Assembly (NCBI GenBank): GCA_023055505.1
Contig: JALIRH010000003.1
Location: 33,978,842-34,042,841 of the forward strand
DNA: 64,000 nt
Direction: 5' to 3'
Source of the DNA: Callipepla californica brunnescens
Taxonomy: Eukaryota > Chordata > Aves > Galliformes > Odontophoridae
This document shows, piece after piece, positions 35,681 through 48,493 of the stretch. The notes under the pieces are model-generated. The model did no database searches, was not told where the DNA came from, and worked only from the letters and a program-made list of their open reading frames with translations. Position 1 is the first letter of the stretch; each line of letters begins with the position of its first letter. A program made the position numbers and the translations under genes.

Positions 35681-37374
35681 CTGTTGCTTTTTACTTTCCC
35701 TATCCTTTTCAAGGCATCAAGAAGCGTAAAAAGAAAACAGTATCACGAGTAAACAAGCCCTGTTTCTAAAAAGGGATAAGCAAGAAGTCTACAATAAAAG
35801 AAACCCATTTAGAACATAATGGGTCTTAGCACCCATGAATCTTTCTACACTAATAGCAGTTCCTACATTCACTAAATGCAGAGGCATGTCTATGAGTTCT
35901 GTTAATTTTATTTTCTTATGATGAAGTTTTAGAGACATTTGCTTAGAAATCTCATATGGTTCTCACACAGATCAAGGAACTGATGCATTCTGTTTTTAAT
36001 AGCCTAGATATTTGAAGTTACAGGTATTTGTTTTATAGACCTTTCTTCTAAAGTTCACTAAACGATTGGGAAGTATCCCTTTGATTACAGCTGGCATTCC
36101 CTATACAAGACCTGCAAAGTTAAAATGTCCTGTCCAAAGGCCCTCTGATTGTCTGAAGCTGCAGACTGAGGCTTCAGCATCAGATTCACCACACTTTTCA
36201 GAACGTGAAAAAAAAATCCCAGCATCTACCAGAAAGAATTCATTTGGTATCCAGAACATGATAGAAAGTGCAGCACTGACAGCAAAGTAACAAAGTCGTA
36301 GGCTACAGCAAACGAGGACTTGTTCAAATGCAGCAGCTACAGAAACAAGGACCCTACTTACCTTCAGAAGACCTCGGATGCCTTGGGATCTCCAGCAAGA
36401 TATTATAACTTCCACTGCCAACCCTTAAATGAAGTATGGGATGGGGTGGATCCTGGCTCTACCTGTTCTGGTCACTCAGGTACAGTACATGCACCTGAGC
36501 TCCCCTGAGTTGACCCTCCTTTCCTACCAGGTGCTCAATCACTGTTTCAAGCCATGACTTAACATTTCCACAGAATCAGATCCACATCATCATTCTGATA
36601 CTTAGTTTGCAGTGAAACTGCTATCATTTGCATTAAAACACATTCTTGCCAGGTTTACTGTTCCAGAGAATTAGAAATGAAGTTAGAGGAGTAACTCCTT
36701 TTTCTTTTGTTTCATTTTAGCACCAACAAACTTCAGTTTTTAATGAATTCAGGACAATAATATCCAGGATGTCGAAAAGCAAAAAATTAACCATTATATT
36801 AAACTCTGTTTTTCTATCTGCTTATTTTTCCATGAAAATCAATTTTACTTCTCAGTGAAATTTTTATGGAAAGTTTCAACAGGGCCAGGATTTCAGCCCT
36901 TGCTGGCCACTGTTAGCACAAATTTGACTGCTGTTACTATGGTATTATATCTAAAAAGAACTGGTGCTTAGAGAAAATAATATTTTACTGGCCTCCCTCT
37001 TACTAAGTTTTTGAGATTGAAGTATCAAATATGTATTCTTGTATTGAACTCACTATGCCAGAACAAATAATCTCTTGACACATGACCACACCCGCAAAAC
37101 TCAAGGCCAGCATCGTTCTATCAAATTTGAGTGTATTGACCACTTCCTTTCATTGTTTGAAAATCCTGTGTAGGAATGTAAAGAAGATATCTGTAGCACA
37201 TGGCAGCATGGGAATAGATTGTCACACCAAATTGCTGACAGACATGTTTTCCATCAGCTGGCTTAGCCTTCTGCTATTTTAATAAGCAGTCCTACAGAGT
37301 GAAATCTTCAGCCTGCAGCTAGTTCTGTCATTTCCTTGTCTGATATTAACAACAGTATTAAAGCAGCATTTATT

Positions 37375-37390
37375 GTCACTAGAGGGTCTT
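37375..37390 (+). promoter_or_regulatory. CTCF-like motif (weak)
   Basis: The plus strand reads GTCACTAGAGGGTCTT. The core TCACTAGAGGG differs from the CTCF consensus at the first base and lacks GC after GGG. It has the opposite orientation to the neighbouring matches. Confidence 0.25.
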
Positions 37391-40300
37391 TTCTGTAAAA
37401 AACAAACAAGAGATGTGTAGTAACTTCCTCTCTGAAGGAATGCTCCTTTGCACCTTTGCCAGTCCATTTCCTCTATTACCTACCTCTTCCTGAAATGCAG
37501 GCCTCCTGGAGACTTCTGGCAGCAAGAAGCACTTGGACCTTTGCATCATTTTAGAATGAAACAGCTAGAGTTCAAAAGAAGTGTTTTGTATGCACTTGTG
37601 TGAAAAGAATTAAGCAAGTTAATTGAACAGGTTTGTGTCAGAGCTCTTGCTGAAAGTGCAGTTGCTGTCAGCAGCAAATGGACTCCAATTCTCAGAAATG
37701 CATCGATAGCTCCAGCGCTGATGTGCAACCACTGCTTCAGGTCTGAAAGTGTGCTGCTACAGACTCTTCAGATTCAGACTCTGGGACCCATTCTTACAAT
37801 GCTACTGATATGCCCAGAACATATTTTAGTCTCTTCCCTCTTCTCACTTCCCTCCCATCCATTGCTGCTGAGCCCAAATATCAACAGTTAATGTAGCTGT
37901 TTAGTGTGGTGTAAAATGTAAAGTGGATTGGTAATAATTAGAAAATCTTAAATGCAGATATGTGGAGATACATCTTAAAACTTCTTTGGTGTATTGGAGT
38001 AGCAACTGGTACATGATGGAGAGGAAATAATATTTTCAGCTCATCCTACCAGACTGGAGTCATTTGTGCACACAACAAGACTGTGAATGTAGGCCTGCAG
38101 CTGGAGGTTATGTTCAAGTCTATTGGGAACATCCAGGAAATAAAAATCACTATTATTCTGACAATGTAAATGCAAATTCATGCTATTTGCTTGGTAAAAC
38201 TCATGTTTCCTTGCTTGATGCTTTAGGGGAGAGAGAGAAAACACACACAGGGAGCAAGCTGCTGCAGCTGATGTGCCAGCTGTGGGCCAAATAAACATTT
38301 ACCTTTTCAGGTTGAGCACACTCCCAGTAGTGAAACTAGAAACAGCTGACCTGACCTTTTAAAACCAATAGTATTATTTGCTGAGACTTCAAGGTGCGTG
38401 TGAGTCACCCATAAGTATCCTCACAATTTCCTTGCCCTTTATTTTGTGAAGACTGTAAGAAAGGCTTGCAAAGGCAATACTCCAGTGATTGTTTTGGAAA
38501 AGAAAGACATCAATAGTTCACTTGCTCACCACAGTTCTCCCAGTTGGAATTATCTTCCTTTTCACAGACCAGTCAGACCCTCAGTGAGCAGAGCTCCTCA
38601 TCTCACGCTACAGTTTCACAGCAGTCAGGTATCAGGGCACCCCATGGGCAGGAGGAGAAGACTTTACACATCAAACTGTTCCTGTGGAAAATGGAGCTGT
38701 AGCTTTTGCTCTTTATCTCTAGCTCATGTCAGCTCCCAGTGTCTCCAAACCACCCTCTGCTGAAGCTGTTAACATCAAGAAAATCTCCCCAGGTTTTCTT
38801 GGGGACAAAGACCATTAAAAATAGATTTTGCTGGATCATTTTGCAAGGTTCTGTTTACCTTTTGGTACAAATATAATATTTAAATGGTTTATATATTGGT
38901 TAAGGACAGTGGAGTTATTACTTCATCAAATTTTGGTTTCTCCTGACTTGATAGTTTCCATTATAAGACCCGTATCTTTAGCAAAATTCTGTCAAAACAC
39001 CATTTTTTTTCAGAGCTTCAAAAGTTTTAAGCTGCTATTGCCACTGACCTATATCCAATAGAAGAAACATTTTTACTGCAGAGGAAAATGAATTTTTCAT
39101 GCTTCTCACACATTATCTTTATTAAACATTCTGACAGATATGCATCCATTTATTATATTAATAACCTGTGGCTTAGTCTGCAAACGCTGGCTGAAAGTTC
39201 ACAGGAGCAGGCTTTTCTGTGAACTTTCTGTATTCGTATGTTCAGTCAGCGCAATGCTTGAGACTAATGCCTGCTTAGCAGTATTTTGCACTGCACCCCC
39301 ATGGCTATGCCAGGGAAGCTGGGTGTTCTACATCTGAGTATTTCATAATCTCCGAGCAGCTTGATTGGAGCTTGATTTTCTTCTGAAATAGTGCAGGTTG
39401 TTCTGAGGAGAACACATAGTCAGTTATCTCCTATTCAGATCCTTAGTGGCTAACACACAAAGCTCCACTACTGCTCAGTGCTAATAGAGGTTTCAGTTAA
39501 GCAGAGCTTATGGAAGCATTTTGTAGTCACTAGAAAAAAAGTGTTCTTTGTGCGTGCTGTAGTTCAGAGCTGTAAGGTCTTTATGAATGGTTACTCTCAA
39601 AGCGCTACAGAAGTTCCCATGTTCAAGGTGGCTCCTGGCTCCTCGGAAAAATGAATGTGGGGTTCCAGCCTGGGAGGAAAGAAATAAGTGAAAAAGGAGC
39701 ATCCTTGACCTAGGCAGGAGAGGTCTGCCTAGTGCAGCTCTGCAGCGGTCACCAGTCAGCATTACACTGGGTCAGAGGAAGGAACAAAGGTGAGCACTGA
39801 CCCCAGTAAACACAATAAACACCACTGAATGCCAAGTCTCAACCAGAGAAACAGCTCCTCCATCCTTATTTGTCAGAGGAAAGATTTTCAGATTACAAAA
39901 CCAGGAGTCACCATGTGGTCATATAATCACATAACTCAGGACACAGAACATCCTTGAATGAGATCCAATTTAAACTTGAGTACATCTTTTAGATTAAAAA
40001 AGCAACAACAACATCTATTCTTGATTTAAAAATTATGAATGAAAGAAAAGCCACAATATCCTATTGCTATCCAAGTAGATGCACGTATCACTGGTGTCGC
40101 TGCTTCCTCCTGTAAAATTGTCCAACTCTTGCCACCAGATCTTTTTCATATCTTTATTTGCTACATGGGAAGAACATTAGTCCTGAAGTAAACACTTACC
40201 GTCCATGATTGGTAACATTTCAACCTTTAAGCTCAGAGGGCTGGGTACCCGAAGCTTCTACTAGAAGGTGATTTCCAATAGTTAAGTTTCTGTAAGAGCT

Positions 40301-41266
40301 GTTGTTCTTCAGAAGTACTTTAGGAGTGCCTGAAGCAAATGTGATGCTTCAGAGCTTAAGACACGTATCAAAGAAACAAGACTTCCCTGTCAAAAATTCA
40401 TATTCCTAGGAATCAGCAGTTTTGGACCAGTTTTTCTCTTTTGAGTTTGTGTTCAGCTGATGATCTGGATACAAGTCTACACATCCTGTTTAAAGTTCTT
40501 GAGGAGAGTGCTCCTGCCAGCAGGCACAGCCTATACTCTGTTCCTCCATGTCCAATCTCATCTTTGTCAGTAGTAGAAATGACTACTGTTCATTCAGCTG
40601 CCATGACCAAGCGCTTCACATTTTCTCTGTGTGAGATCCTTTCATCTTCATTATTATTATTATTACGATAACCCTGATCTTTGCAGTATTTGCCAATGTT
40701 TTCAGGGATGGTTTTATTCTCTTGCCAGTCCTTAGTAGTTAGTAATAATAAAGCAGCACCGTATTTTTGCAGGATACTACCAGACATAAAGCTGTTCCCT
40801 GCTGAACTGTTCCACTGAAGAAACATTATTTTGTAACACCATTCTTGTGTGTAGCTTCATTTCCCTGAAGTCACATGTTATAATTCACTTAATGTCTAAG
40901 ATATTACACAGTGTTAACTGCACTACGTTTTTACCTCAGAAGTATCTCTGTCTCATGATGCAAGGAAGCTTCACAGACAGAAATTACTTTTTCCATTTCT
41001 GTCATGCTTTTCAGCCAAGAGTACCAAAGCCATTTATTCATCAATTAGGTTTATTTTCTAATTGAAATAATAAGTCCTCCATGCACTACCTGAAATAATA
41101 GATTATACATAGGTAAAGTTAAAGCCTCAGCAAAGATAAATATAAGAAAAATGATGGAACATGAAGAGGACCCTGGGAGAACAATGGAAACAACTCTCTT
41201 GTGCCTTGTTTTACTCATGAAGGTAGATATTTTTTGTTCTGAAACTGGTTCATACTCAGTCTTTCC

Positions 41267-41893
41267 AGGCTGGTCAACGGTATCCTGGGCTGCATCTAAA
41301 GATGGGTGGCCAGCAGGGACAGGGAGGTCAGTGTCCCCCTCTACTTTGCCCTCATGAAGCCACATCTGGAGTACTGTATGCAAGCTTGGGGCTCCTGGTA
41401 CAGGAGGGATGCAGAGCTGTTGGAGTGGGTCCAAAGCAGGGCAACAAAGATGATCAGAGGGCTGGAGCACCTCTCCTGTGAAGAGAGGTTGAGGGAGTTG
41501 GGCTTGTTTAGCTTGGAGAAAGAGAAGTGACCAGGGAGACCACATTATGTACATCCAGTAATTGAAGAGAGCTTACAAGGAGGAGGAAGATTGACATTCT
41601 ACATAATCTGACAGTGACAGAACAAAGGGGAGTGGCTTTAAACTAAATTGGGGAAAATTAGGTTAGATGTTAGGAGGAAAATTTTAACTCAGAGGGCAGT
41701 GAGGCCCTGGCACTGCTGCCCAGAGAAGCTGTGGGGTGCCCCGTCCCTGTCGGTGCTCAAGGTCAGGTTGGATGGGGCCCTGTGCAGCCTGAGCTGGTGG
41801 GTGGCAGTCCTACCCATGGCAAGGTATTGGAACTGAGTGATCTTTAAGGTCCCATCCAACCCAAACCATTCTGTGATAAAAGTTCTATGATTT
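41267..41893 (+). mobile_element. CR1 LINE fragment, forward, near-complete 3' end
   Basis: A CR1 element of about 630 bases, 5'-truncated within the reverse transcriptase. It opens with GTCAACGGTATCCTGGGCTG, passes through the thumb-region coding part, and then the GCCCAGAGAAGCTGTGGGGTG segment of the 3' region. It finishes with CATCCAACCCAAACCATTCTG and a degenerate CTATGATTT tail near 41890. It is better preserved than the other CR1 fragments in the window: the thumb frame stays open for 75 codons, suggesting a relatively younger insertion than those at 27.1 and 50.9 kb. Confidence 0.95.
41306..41530 (+). pseudogene. CR1 reverse transcriptase C-terminal fragment
   Basis: A 75-codon open frame within the forward CR1. 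It encodes the segment after the polymerase palm, with the landmarks [13 protein letters not shown], then [19 protein letters not shown], then [14 protein letters not shown], all characteristic of the CR1/L3 thumb region. In an intact element this part supports template handling by the reverse transcriptase. Here the endonuclease, fingers and palm are missing, and a stop follows the EKEK end, so it is a non-functional fragment. The 167-codon minus-strand frame across the same DNA (41051-41554) is its antisense shadow. Confidence 0.9.
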
Positions 41894-42482
41894 AACCTAT
41901 GCATCAACTCTCTTTTTTTCCTTTTAAAAATGCTGGGTGTTTCTTGATGTGTCTGATAGGTCTCCACCAAACAATTCTCATCAGGCTGCCAAAATGCCAC
42001 ATTGTAGAAAATAATCTCATGGCTCCTCTTCCACGTGAATTTTTGCAAAAATAACCAGCTACAAATAACCAGGGATCCATATTTTCCATGATTCATGCTG
42101 CAGATTCTGCCATAGACTGAGGAGCTGTTGCACAGTATCTAGCCTTCACACGAAAAAATGTTACCAACCCATATGATGGCGAGGGAAGCCTTCCAAAACA
42201 GGAACTGAACATGAATCAGGTCAGGATGACTCAGATTGTTTTTGTGATTCGGCTGAGAGGCAATCTGAGATAATAGCTGGGTTGTGTGAACTGTTGCTGT
42301 AATTTATTGCCGTAAAAATCTGAAATACAATGACTTACATTCATATTACTGTTGTGAGTTAGGTTTTTACCATGTATTCCTAGATCCTTTCTGTGAATAA
42401 ACACACAGAATGTATTTATAAAAGGCTTCTGTATGCTTTTTAGGCAGTATGTGAAGTTTTACCCTAACAAATACTGCAACAT

Positions 42483-42493
42483 CCCTCTAGTGG
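42483..42493 (-). promoter_or_regulatory. CTCF-like motif (weak)
   Basis: The minus strand reads CCACTAGAGGG, matching the first eleven core positions of the CTCF consensus; the following base is A instead of C. It has the same orientation as the matches at 30991 and 35666. Confidence 0.3.
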
Positions 42494-43651
42494 GCCAAGT
42501 AAGTAAATTTTGATGAGAAAACAGTACTGTCAGAGGAGGACTGAGTTATAGAGGTAGGTAGCAAACCTGAAGACACTGAAGAATTCATATGATTATTATG
42601 TGTTGAAGCTGGGAGCTTCTGATAGAAAAAACATTTCCTTCCCAGATGGTGGAAAAAAAAAAATCATTGGGAAAAAGAAGGCCAAGCCTTTGGTTAAATA
42701 TATAAATTAGATTTGTGCTGCTTTTAATGTGAGGAAAGAAATAAACCCAGGCAATTTATGTTTCACAGAATAAAATTACCACCTGGTTGCTGCAGCCAGT
42801 GTAGCGTAGGCAGCACAAAGTACAGTGCAAGGACATCTATGATATTTGTGTGCTGTACAGGCAGGTTAAGTAATTGGCTTTAATTTAAATAACCAGATCT
42901 CATGACTAAAGGTGTGAAAAAATTTTCTTTAGTTCTGTATTCCATCTTTGCCAGAAAGCTGTTCTCAATCAAAACTATATTTATCCATTATTTACCAGTT
43001 TAGTCAACTGAGGACAAGCTGTACTGAAAATATTTTTTTAAATCAGCCAGCCAGGCAGCAGTAGGAATAAGGAAAGGAAAGAAAGAAACAAAAACAAAAC
43101 AGAAAGACAAAACACATCTAGAATTCCAGGGAAAGCCTTTCTGTTGACTTTACTAGGGTTTGGCTGAGAACTGAAGTCAGCAGATGAAAACGATGGTTAT
43201 TAAAATATGTGAGAGTAACTAGAGACTTTGAATAAAGAAGGAGGCGAGGAAAGAAAGAAGTTTGCAAGGTAAAGAGAAAACTGCAAACAAATAATGGAAG
43301 TAAAAGGAAAATGGGAAAGCAAATTAAAAGACATGCGAACCTTGACAATAATCAATAGAGGTAATTTATTTATTTATTTTGTTGTAGATCTTCCTGACCG
43401 GCTGCTGGAGTCACAGGGTTGGTTTATTTTGGACAGGAAATAAAAACAGCTGCAAAACTCGGAGAAAGACTATTTGTATATGAAATGCTGTGAATATCAC
43501 ATCTAGGTAGTACTATTAGGAAAGATTTATCTTTCTGTTGCAAATTACAGTTAGTTTGGAAACGATCGGGGAATTTTTGTTATGAAAATTATACTTGGGG
43601 TCCTCCCACTGTGAGAATATTTTAATTTGCACTTTCTACCCACACAAAATG

Positions 43652-43667
43652 ATTGCAGTACTGCAAT
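43652..43667. other. 16-base perfect palindrome
   Basis: ATTGCAGTACTGCAAT is exactly self-complementary. It could be a dimeric factor site or chance; no motif family was recognised with confidence. Confidence 0.7.
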
Positions 43668-44147
43668 GGATTTTATGAGTGCAAAAATATATATTAATGA
43701 TGACAATGGAACAACAAACACTGGTCGGGTTAATGCACTCACAGGAAGTCATGCATTAAGGAAGAATAGTCTAAGTTCTAATAAGAAAAAAATCCCAACA
43801 CATTAAGAAAAGTGACTGTAATTATACGACTAGCAAATTCTTCAAAAATGAACCCTGGTTAGAAGAGCAAACATGAAAGGTGTACTTTGTCTTTTTAATC
43901 CATAACAGAGACAGACACATCTTCTGATGAACAAAATGTGATTCTTTCTAAATGATGGATAGCAAACACATGATCTGAACCACACCAAACGGGGATGGAA
44001 CAACCAACTTGCTGAGAGTGCATCTTTGCACAAATAATGCTTAATGATCCAATGAGTCTTACAGACCTATGTGTTTGTGCTCAGTGAACGCTGATATTTG
44101 CCACAGTGGCTGAGAAACTCTGGATCTTTCTTCCTTAATCTTTTATT

Positions 44148-44174
44148 TATTTGTTTGTTTGTTTGTTTGTTTGG
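44148..44174. repeat. (TTTG)n microsatellite
   Basis: About six TTTG units preceded by a TTTA unit. Confidence 0.92.
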
Positions 44175-46619
44175 AGAAAGAAAAGAAGAAATAAACTGTA
44201 AGAGCTCTTTTTTCTTAAGTAAAAAACTTAAAAATATGCAGAGAGCATAGAAAAAGGTAGTTGATCAACAGATGGGTAATAGATACAGGCTGCTTGCTTT
44301 TTTCTTTTCTATGTTTTTCTGGTTTGTAAGACTTTAATTTCCTTATCATGTTTCTGATTCAGCTTCCGGTGCAGTGAATGTTTTCCATTTTTATTTTGTG
44401 AAACTTAGGTAATTATAGCTTTCTCTGTGGATGTGGGAAAGGAGCTGGTAGCCTTTACAACCATGTCATAAATGATGGATGCACATGCTGTTGATATTCC
44501 AACTAGATAGGAATAGGCTGCCAAACTTCACATTAAAAGACCTTTTTACCCTTGTCTTACAGCCATGAATTGGGACAGAGATGATCCATCACCATAAGCA
44601 TCTTCTGCACAGTCATGGTCATGGTCAACACCTTGCAGCACATCATGGTGTCCAGCACATGCAGGTGTCCTTGTGAGCTGCAGCACCTCCTCACCTTTGG
44701 GTCCATGGAGGCTCTGTAGACTGTTAGCTTCTGTTGTGGAATGCTGCCTCTAAGGCCACCACACCACTTCCAACACAGTTCTAAGGCTTGAGCGTCCTCT
44801 CTGTGCACATGGGCATCATGATCTGATGTTCCAGGTGAGAAGGATATTGCTCTTTTCAAGCTCTATGTAGGTACAGTGTGATTCTTAGTACAAAGTCAAA
44901 GAACAGCCTTGCCAGAAGTTCTCCAAACCCTTGGAGAATGCAGAAAGGAGAGCCTGACTGACAAAAGCTACCTCTGATGAGGGACAAACTCACAAAACTG
45001 TGATACTCAGTTTGCTCGCATGCTTCATCACTACTTCTCAAGTGGTAAAAGATCATATAGGGTTGCACAAAAAGTTATGCAGAGCCTTGCTAGGAAGGGA
45101 AAAGAGTATTTGGCAGTAGTTTCCCAAATTGTAATTCTTCAAAAACAGCTCTGTCACTAAATGGCCTGCAGCTTCCAAAAATCCAGCGTTTTCATGGAGG
45201 AAATGATCTTTCTTCCTCCATCATCAGCCAGCAGGTTTTGAGCCAGCAGAAATTACTAGTAATAGCGGTATTAGTCACCCTATGTCACTGCATCAACTAG
45301 ATTGGGAAAGAATTCAGGATAATCAAGTTTAAGCATTAAGCTGACCTTCCTAAACCATCAGTAAACCATGTCCATTAGTAAGAGTAGCAGTGATAGTGGC
45401 AATATTACTACTACTGCTTGATCCCTCAGTGCTCCTCACAGGAGGCTTTGAAGACCAGTTTTCCAGCAGCGCTGTACCAGTTGCACACACAGCAGGAAGC
45501 AGCAGAGCGTACCTGTTTCAAAGAACATGTAGTCTGCAGCAGGCACTCCCATGCTCACATAAACAAAGGCATCAGCAGACTGGCTGTGGGATGCTGTGGA
45601 GTGGGAGATCTGTTCCTACTGTGGACAAGGACAGAGATTCGCTGCCCGTGCTACAGCAGTAAGCCACATGCAGCCCACACCCTGCTGCTCTGTACATGCA
45701 GCACCACATGGCTACACTCATTCACCAGCACAACCATCAGCCTTCCCATTCCCTGGGAGGACAGCACCGCTCTGAACTGTGTGAAATCCACACCCAGACC
45801 CCTTGGTTTTGGTTCCTGTGCCTGCCTCACCACATTGCTGGGCTATCTCAGTTTTACCAAATGATGCAGACACGAGTGAAGTCTCTGGGCACTCTGGGAA
45901 CATCCCCGTGCCTGCTGCCCCACCTCAGAACCTGACCCCCCACTTCGAGCGCAGCCCTTCCAGTTATCCTTCATTTGTTTGTTGGTGTGTTCCCTCAGAT
46001 CTGCGGATCGCTTTGATTGTTTGGCACATCTGGAAGTTGTCACACGCTTTTTCTGACCGTGACCATCTGAAATATTATCCAGCAGGACTTGAGGGAAACA
46101 CAGCAAGGAAACAAAAATGTCCTACCCATAACAACATGTGGCAGAAATTACCAATTGACACCATCCCAAAGGGGAGCGCCATATATCCAAGCAAAGATAA
46201 ACTTCTCTCCATCCCCTAAAGCTGGGACAATTCCTTTACATACACGGCTTGGACATAAAAAATATTATATATAAGTAGTTAATGGTTTTGTTGTTGTTGT
46301 TTGGTGGTTTGTTTTTTTTCATTAAGTATCATATAATGAAAGCTGTCTGTCTGTTACAGCAGCTGGGGTGGAACAAAACCATTTTTTCCATCCCACAGGT
46401 CTCAGTTGATCTTTCTACTACATGATTTTCCATAGAAAAGCCTCCCCCGAAAGGGTTCAGAAGACACTGGGATGTGCAGCCCGTTGGCCCCACCCAGCCG
46501 CCGTTGTAAAGCTGCAATTGTACGTGCAAAAAAAAACCCAACCAAACGAACAATATTAGATACAGGTGGCTGAAATAACAGAGGCGGTTTCTCAGCAATC
46601 CCAGTACACGGACGAGGGG

Positions 46620-46900
46620 TGTGGAGGACAAAGGCAGCCTGAGATGAGTGAAACCCGTGTATCTCTCTCCTGACCGCGGCTCCGGGTGGGGGGCGCCGTC
46701 CTTCGCCACAGCGCCACCGCGCGGTGACCGCCACCGCCTGCAGGGCCGCACTCCAACGCCAGGTGTCAGCAGCCGCCCAGGTCAGGGCGGGAGAGATAGG
46801 GGGCCTCAGCGTGAGGGCTTTGGGTGAAAGGAAAAGAGCTTTCGGTGTTTTCTTCCCGTCAGTTGTCAGCGAGGCTTAACCAGAAGGAAAGCCCAAACGG
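46620..46900. promoter_or_regulatory. Small CpG-rich patch, possible second promoter
   Basis: A short block with dense CpG centred at 46670-46780 (for example CGCCACCGCGCGGTGACCGC), surrounded by AT-rich DNA. The near-palindromic CACCGCGCGGTG lies at its centre and partly resembles the CCGCGNGGNGGCAG form of the CTCF motif, with mismatches at the end. On the plus strand a splice donor candidate CAG|GTCAGG ends an exon at 46780, and another, CAG|GTGTCA, lies slightly upstream. The patch could be a minor promoter, an alternative first exon, an insulator or a conserved enhancer. Open frames here are GC-driven and not convincing. Confidence 0.5.
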
Positions 46901-47026
46901 AAAGAAAGGGGAAACCGTCATTTCAGAACAATTCGGGAAGGGGAGGAAGTAAATAACAACAAAAGAATCAACTGAACAAACAAACCAACAACAAACCAGC
47001 CCCAGTTCCTCCCCTCCCCCCTCTCA

Positions 47027-47057
47027 AACAAGCAAACAAACAAACAAACAAACAAAA
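47027..47057. repeat. (CAAA)n microsatellite
   Basis: Roughly seven CAAA units, slightly interrupted at the left. Confidence 0.92.
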
Positions 47058-48477
47058 ACCAGGAAAAAAATAAGCCACAATAAACACCCTCCCTTTCACG
47101 GCACCAAACTGTTTGCTTTGCTACGGTTTTGTCATTGCATTCTTTGGTTTTTGATTTTATGGTCTATTTAGATTTCTTAGATGGCAGATTCTAATGGATA
47201 CCAAAAATGTTCCATCCAACACACATGCTAAATGCAGATTTTAAAGCATCACTCAAGTCTCAGCGGGTGCTACCGCTCTGATTGTAGCAGAATTAAAATG
47301 TTGGCCATACCATGGCAGACTGGTGCTGATATGCTGACTGCACTCGTGCTGCCACATCAGTACCAATAGACAGAGCACTGCAGAACCCAGGAGAGAGCTG
47401 CTATGAGAAGCCAGAGCTGCACGGCACTGAGGACAGGTGCTGAGTGCTGCAGGTAGTGTTTCTCTGGGCACATGGGCACATGGAGGTGGACACAGGACCG
47501 CAGGGCCTCAGCAGTGAGGGGCAGCGAGCTCCATCCTGGCACAGGCGCTGTCAGGGCTAAGAAAGGGATGCAGCATCTAACACCAACTTTAAAAGTCTTT
47601 GTCACGCCTTCTTTTCTTTTCTCCTTCTTTTCTTTTATACAATGCAAACTTTGTTTAGATGAAAAGTAAACGGTGGGCTTAGCGCAGTTTGAAGAGTACA
47701 CAAATCAGACTCCTCTAGTGCATGATCTTGGCCTTTTATTTCTCTGTTTCGAGCGGTACCAGAAGAGCATGCATATCCCGTGGTCTCCTTCTCCTCTGCT
47801 GCTTCCCCCAGAGCTTTACTGGGACATATGGAGTGGGGGCTGCAGCCACCCACAGCCGCTCGCAGAAGGCAGAAGTTGGTGGCTGTAACATGGGCACCAG
47901 TGCCACTACTGTAGTGGTTATTTCTGTGCTCTTCCTCCTTTCTTGTTCTGTTCTTTACTCAGTGTCTCTTGGCCTCCAGACCCTTGGTTTTTCTTTTCTA
48001 GGGCTCATGAAAAGACAGAGTGATCAGAGCCACTCTGCCCCATCTCTACCACTGGTGGAAAGAGGCTTCTTCAAAAGCTTCCCAGAGATTCCCACATGGG
48101 AGGTGGAGTGGGCAGGAGTGAGAGGAGTCTTCTTTCAGAATAAAAAAAACCACATCTTATTGTATCAAACTGGTAACACAGCTTACATCCAGCTAGCAAG
48201 CAAAAGGTGATTGTACTTTAAGCCGGTCCTGGCAGGTTTCACACCTCTGATAGTAGTGGAAGTCTGCTGGGAGGTTGGGGCAGGAGGAGGCAGTGGGTGA
48301 TGCCAACAGAAGCACCTGGAGATCGGCAGATACTCAGCTCTCCTTGTAGACAGGAACCCCAAAGTGCAGTTTTAATGTGGCAGTGAGAGGTCAGAAAAGA
48401 TAGTAGAGGTCAATTAGTTTGTCATCAGTTCCAGTCAGCTCTGACCAACAGATATTTTAGAAATAATCAGAACTTTC

Positions 48478-48493
48478 TTTTTTTTTTTTTTTT
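48478..48493. repeat. Poly-T tract
   Basis: A run of 16 T residues with no associated retroposed sequence recognised. Confidence 0.9.

Larger units (their letters stand above)
27236..41266. other. 14 kb gene-free stretch
   Basis: I see no coding exon, RNA gene or recognisable transposon over about 14 kb. Open frames are at most about 105 codons with no known domains. Short motif matches resembling CTCF sites occur near 30991, 35666 and 37375, listed separately. A (ATT)n run lies at 40650-40665. The lack of recent insertions in so long a stretch is compatible with the low repeat density of avian genomes or with an old, possibly constrained intron or intergenic region. Confidence 0.5.
41894..46619. 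other. Non-coding stretch
   Basis: No exon or named repeat supported. It contains a (TTTA)n run at 43364-43380, a (TTTG)n array at 44148-44174, a CTCF-like match at 42483-42493 and a 16-base perfect palindrome at 43652-43667. The part from 45.4 to 46.2 kb is richer in GC with several overlapping open frames on both strands, none with a recognisable domain. Confidence 0.5.

Noticed and set aside
41051..41554. 167-codon minus-strand open frame
   Set aside because: Mostly antisense to the forward CR1 element at 41267-41893.
47722..48210. 162-codon plus-strand frame with one hydrophobic segment
   Set aside because: A single hydrophobic run in a random frame is common; no conserved motif and no neighbours supporting a gene.
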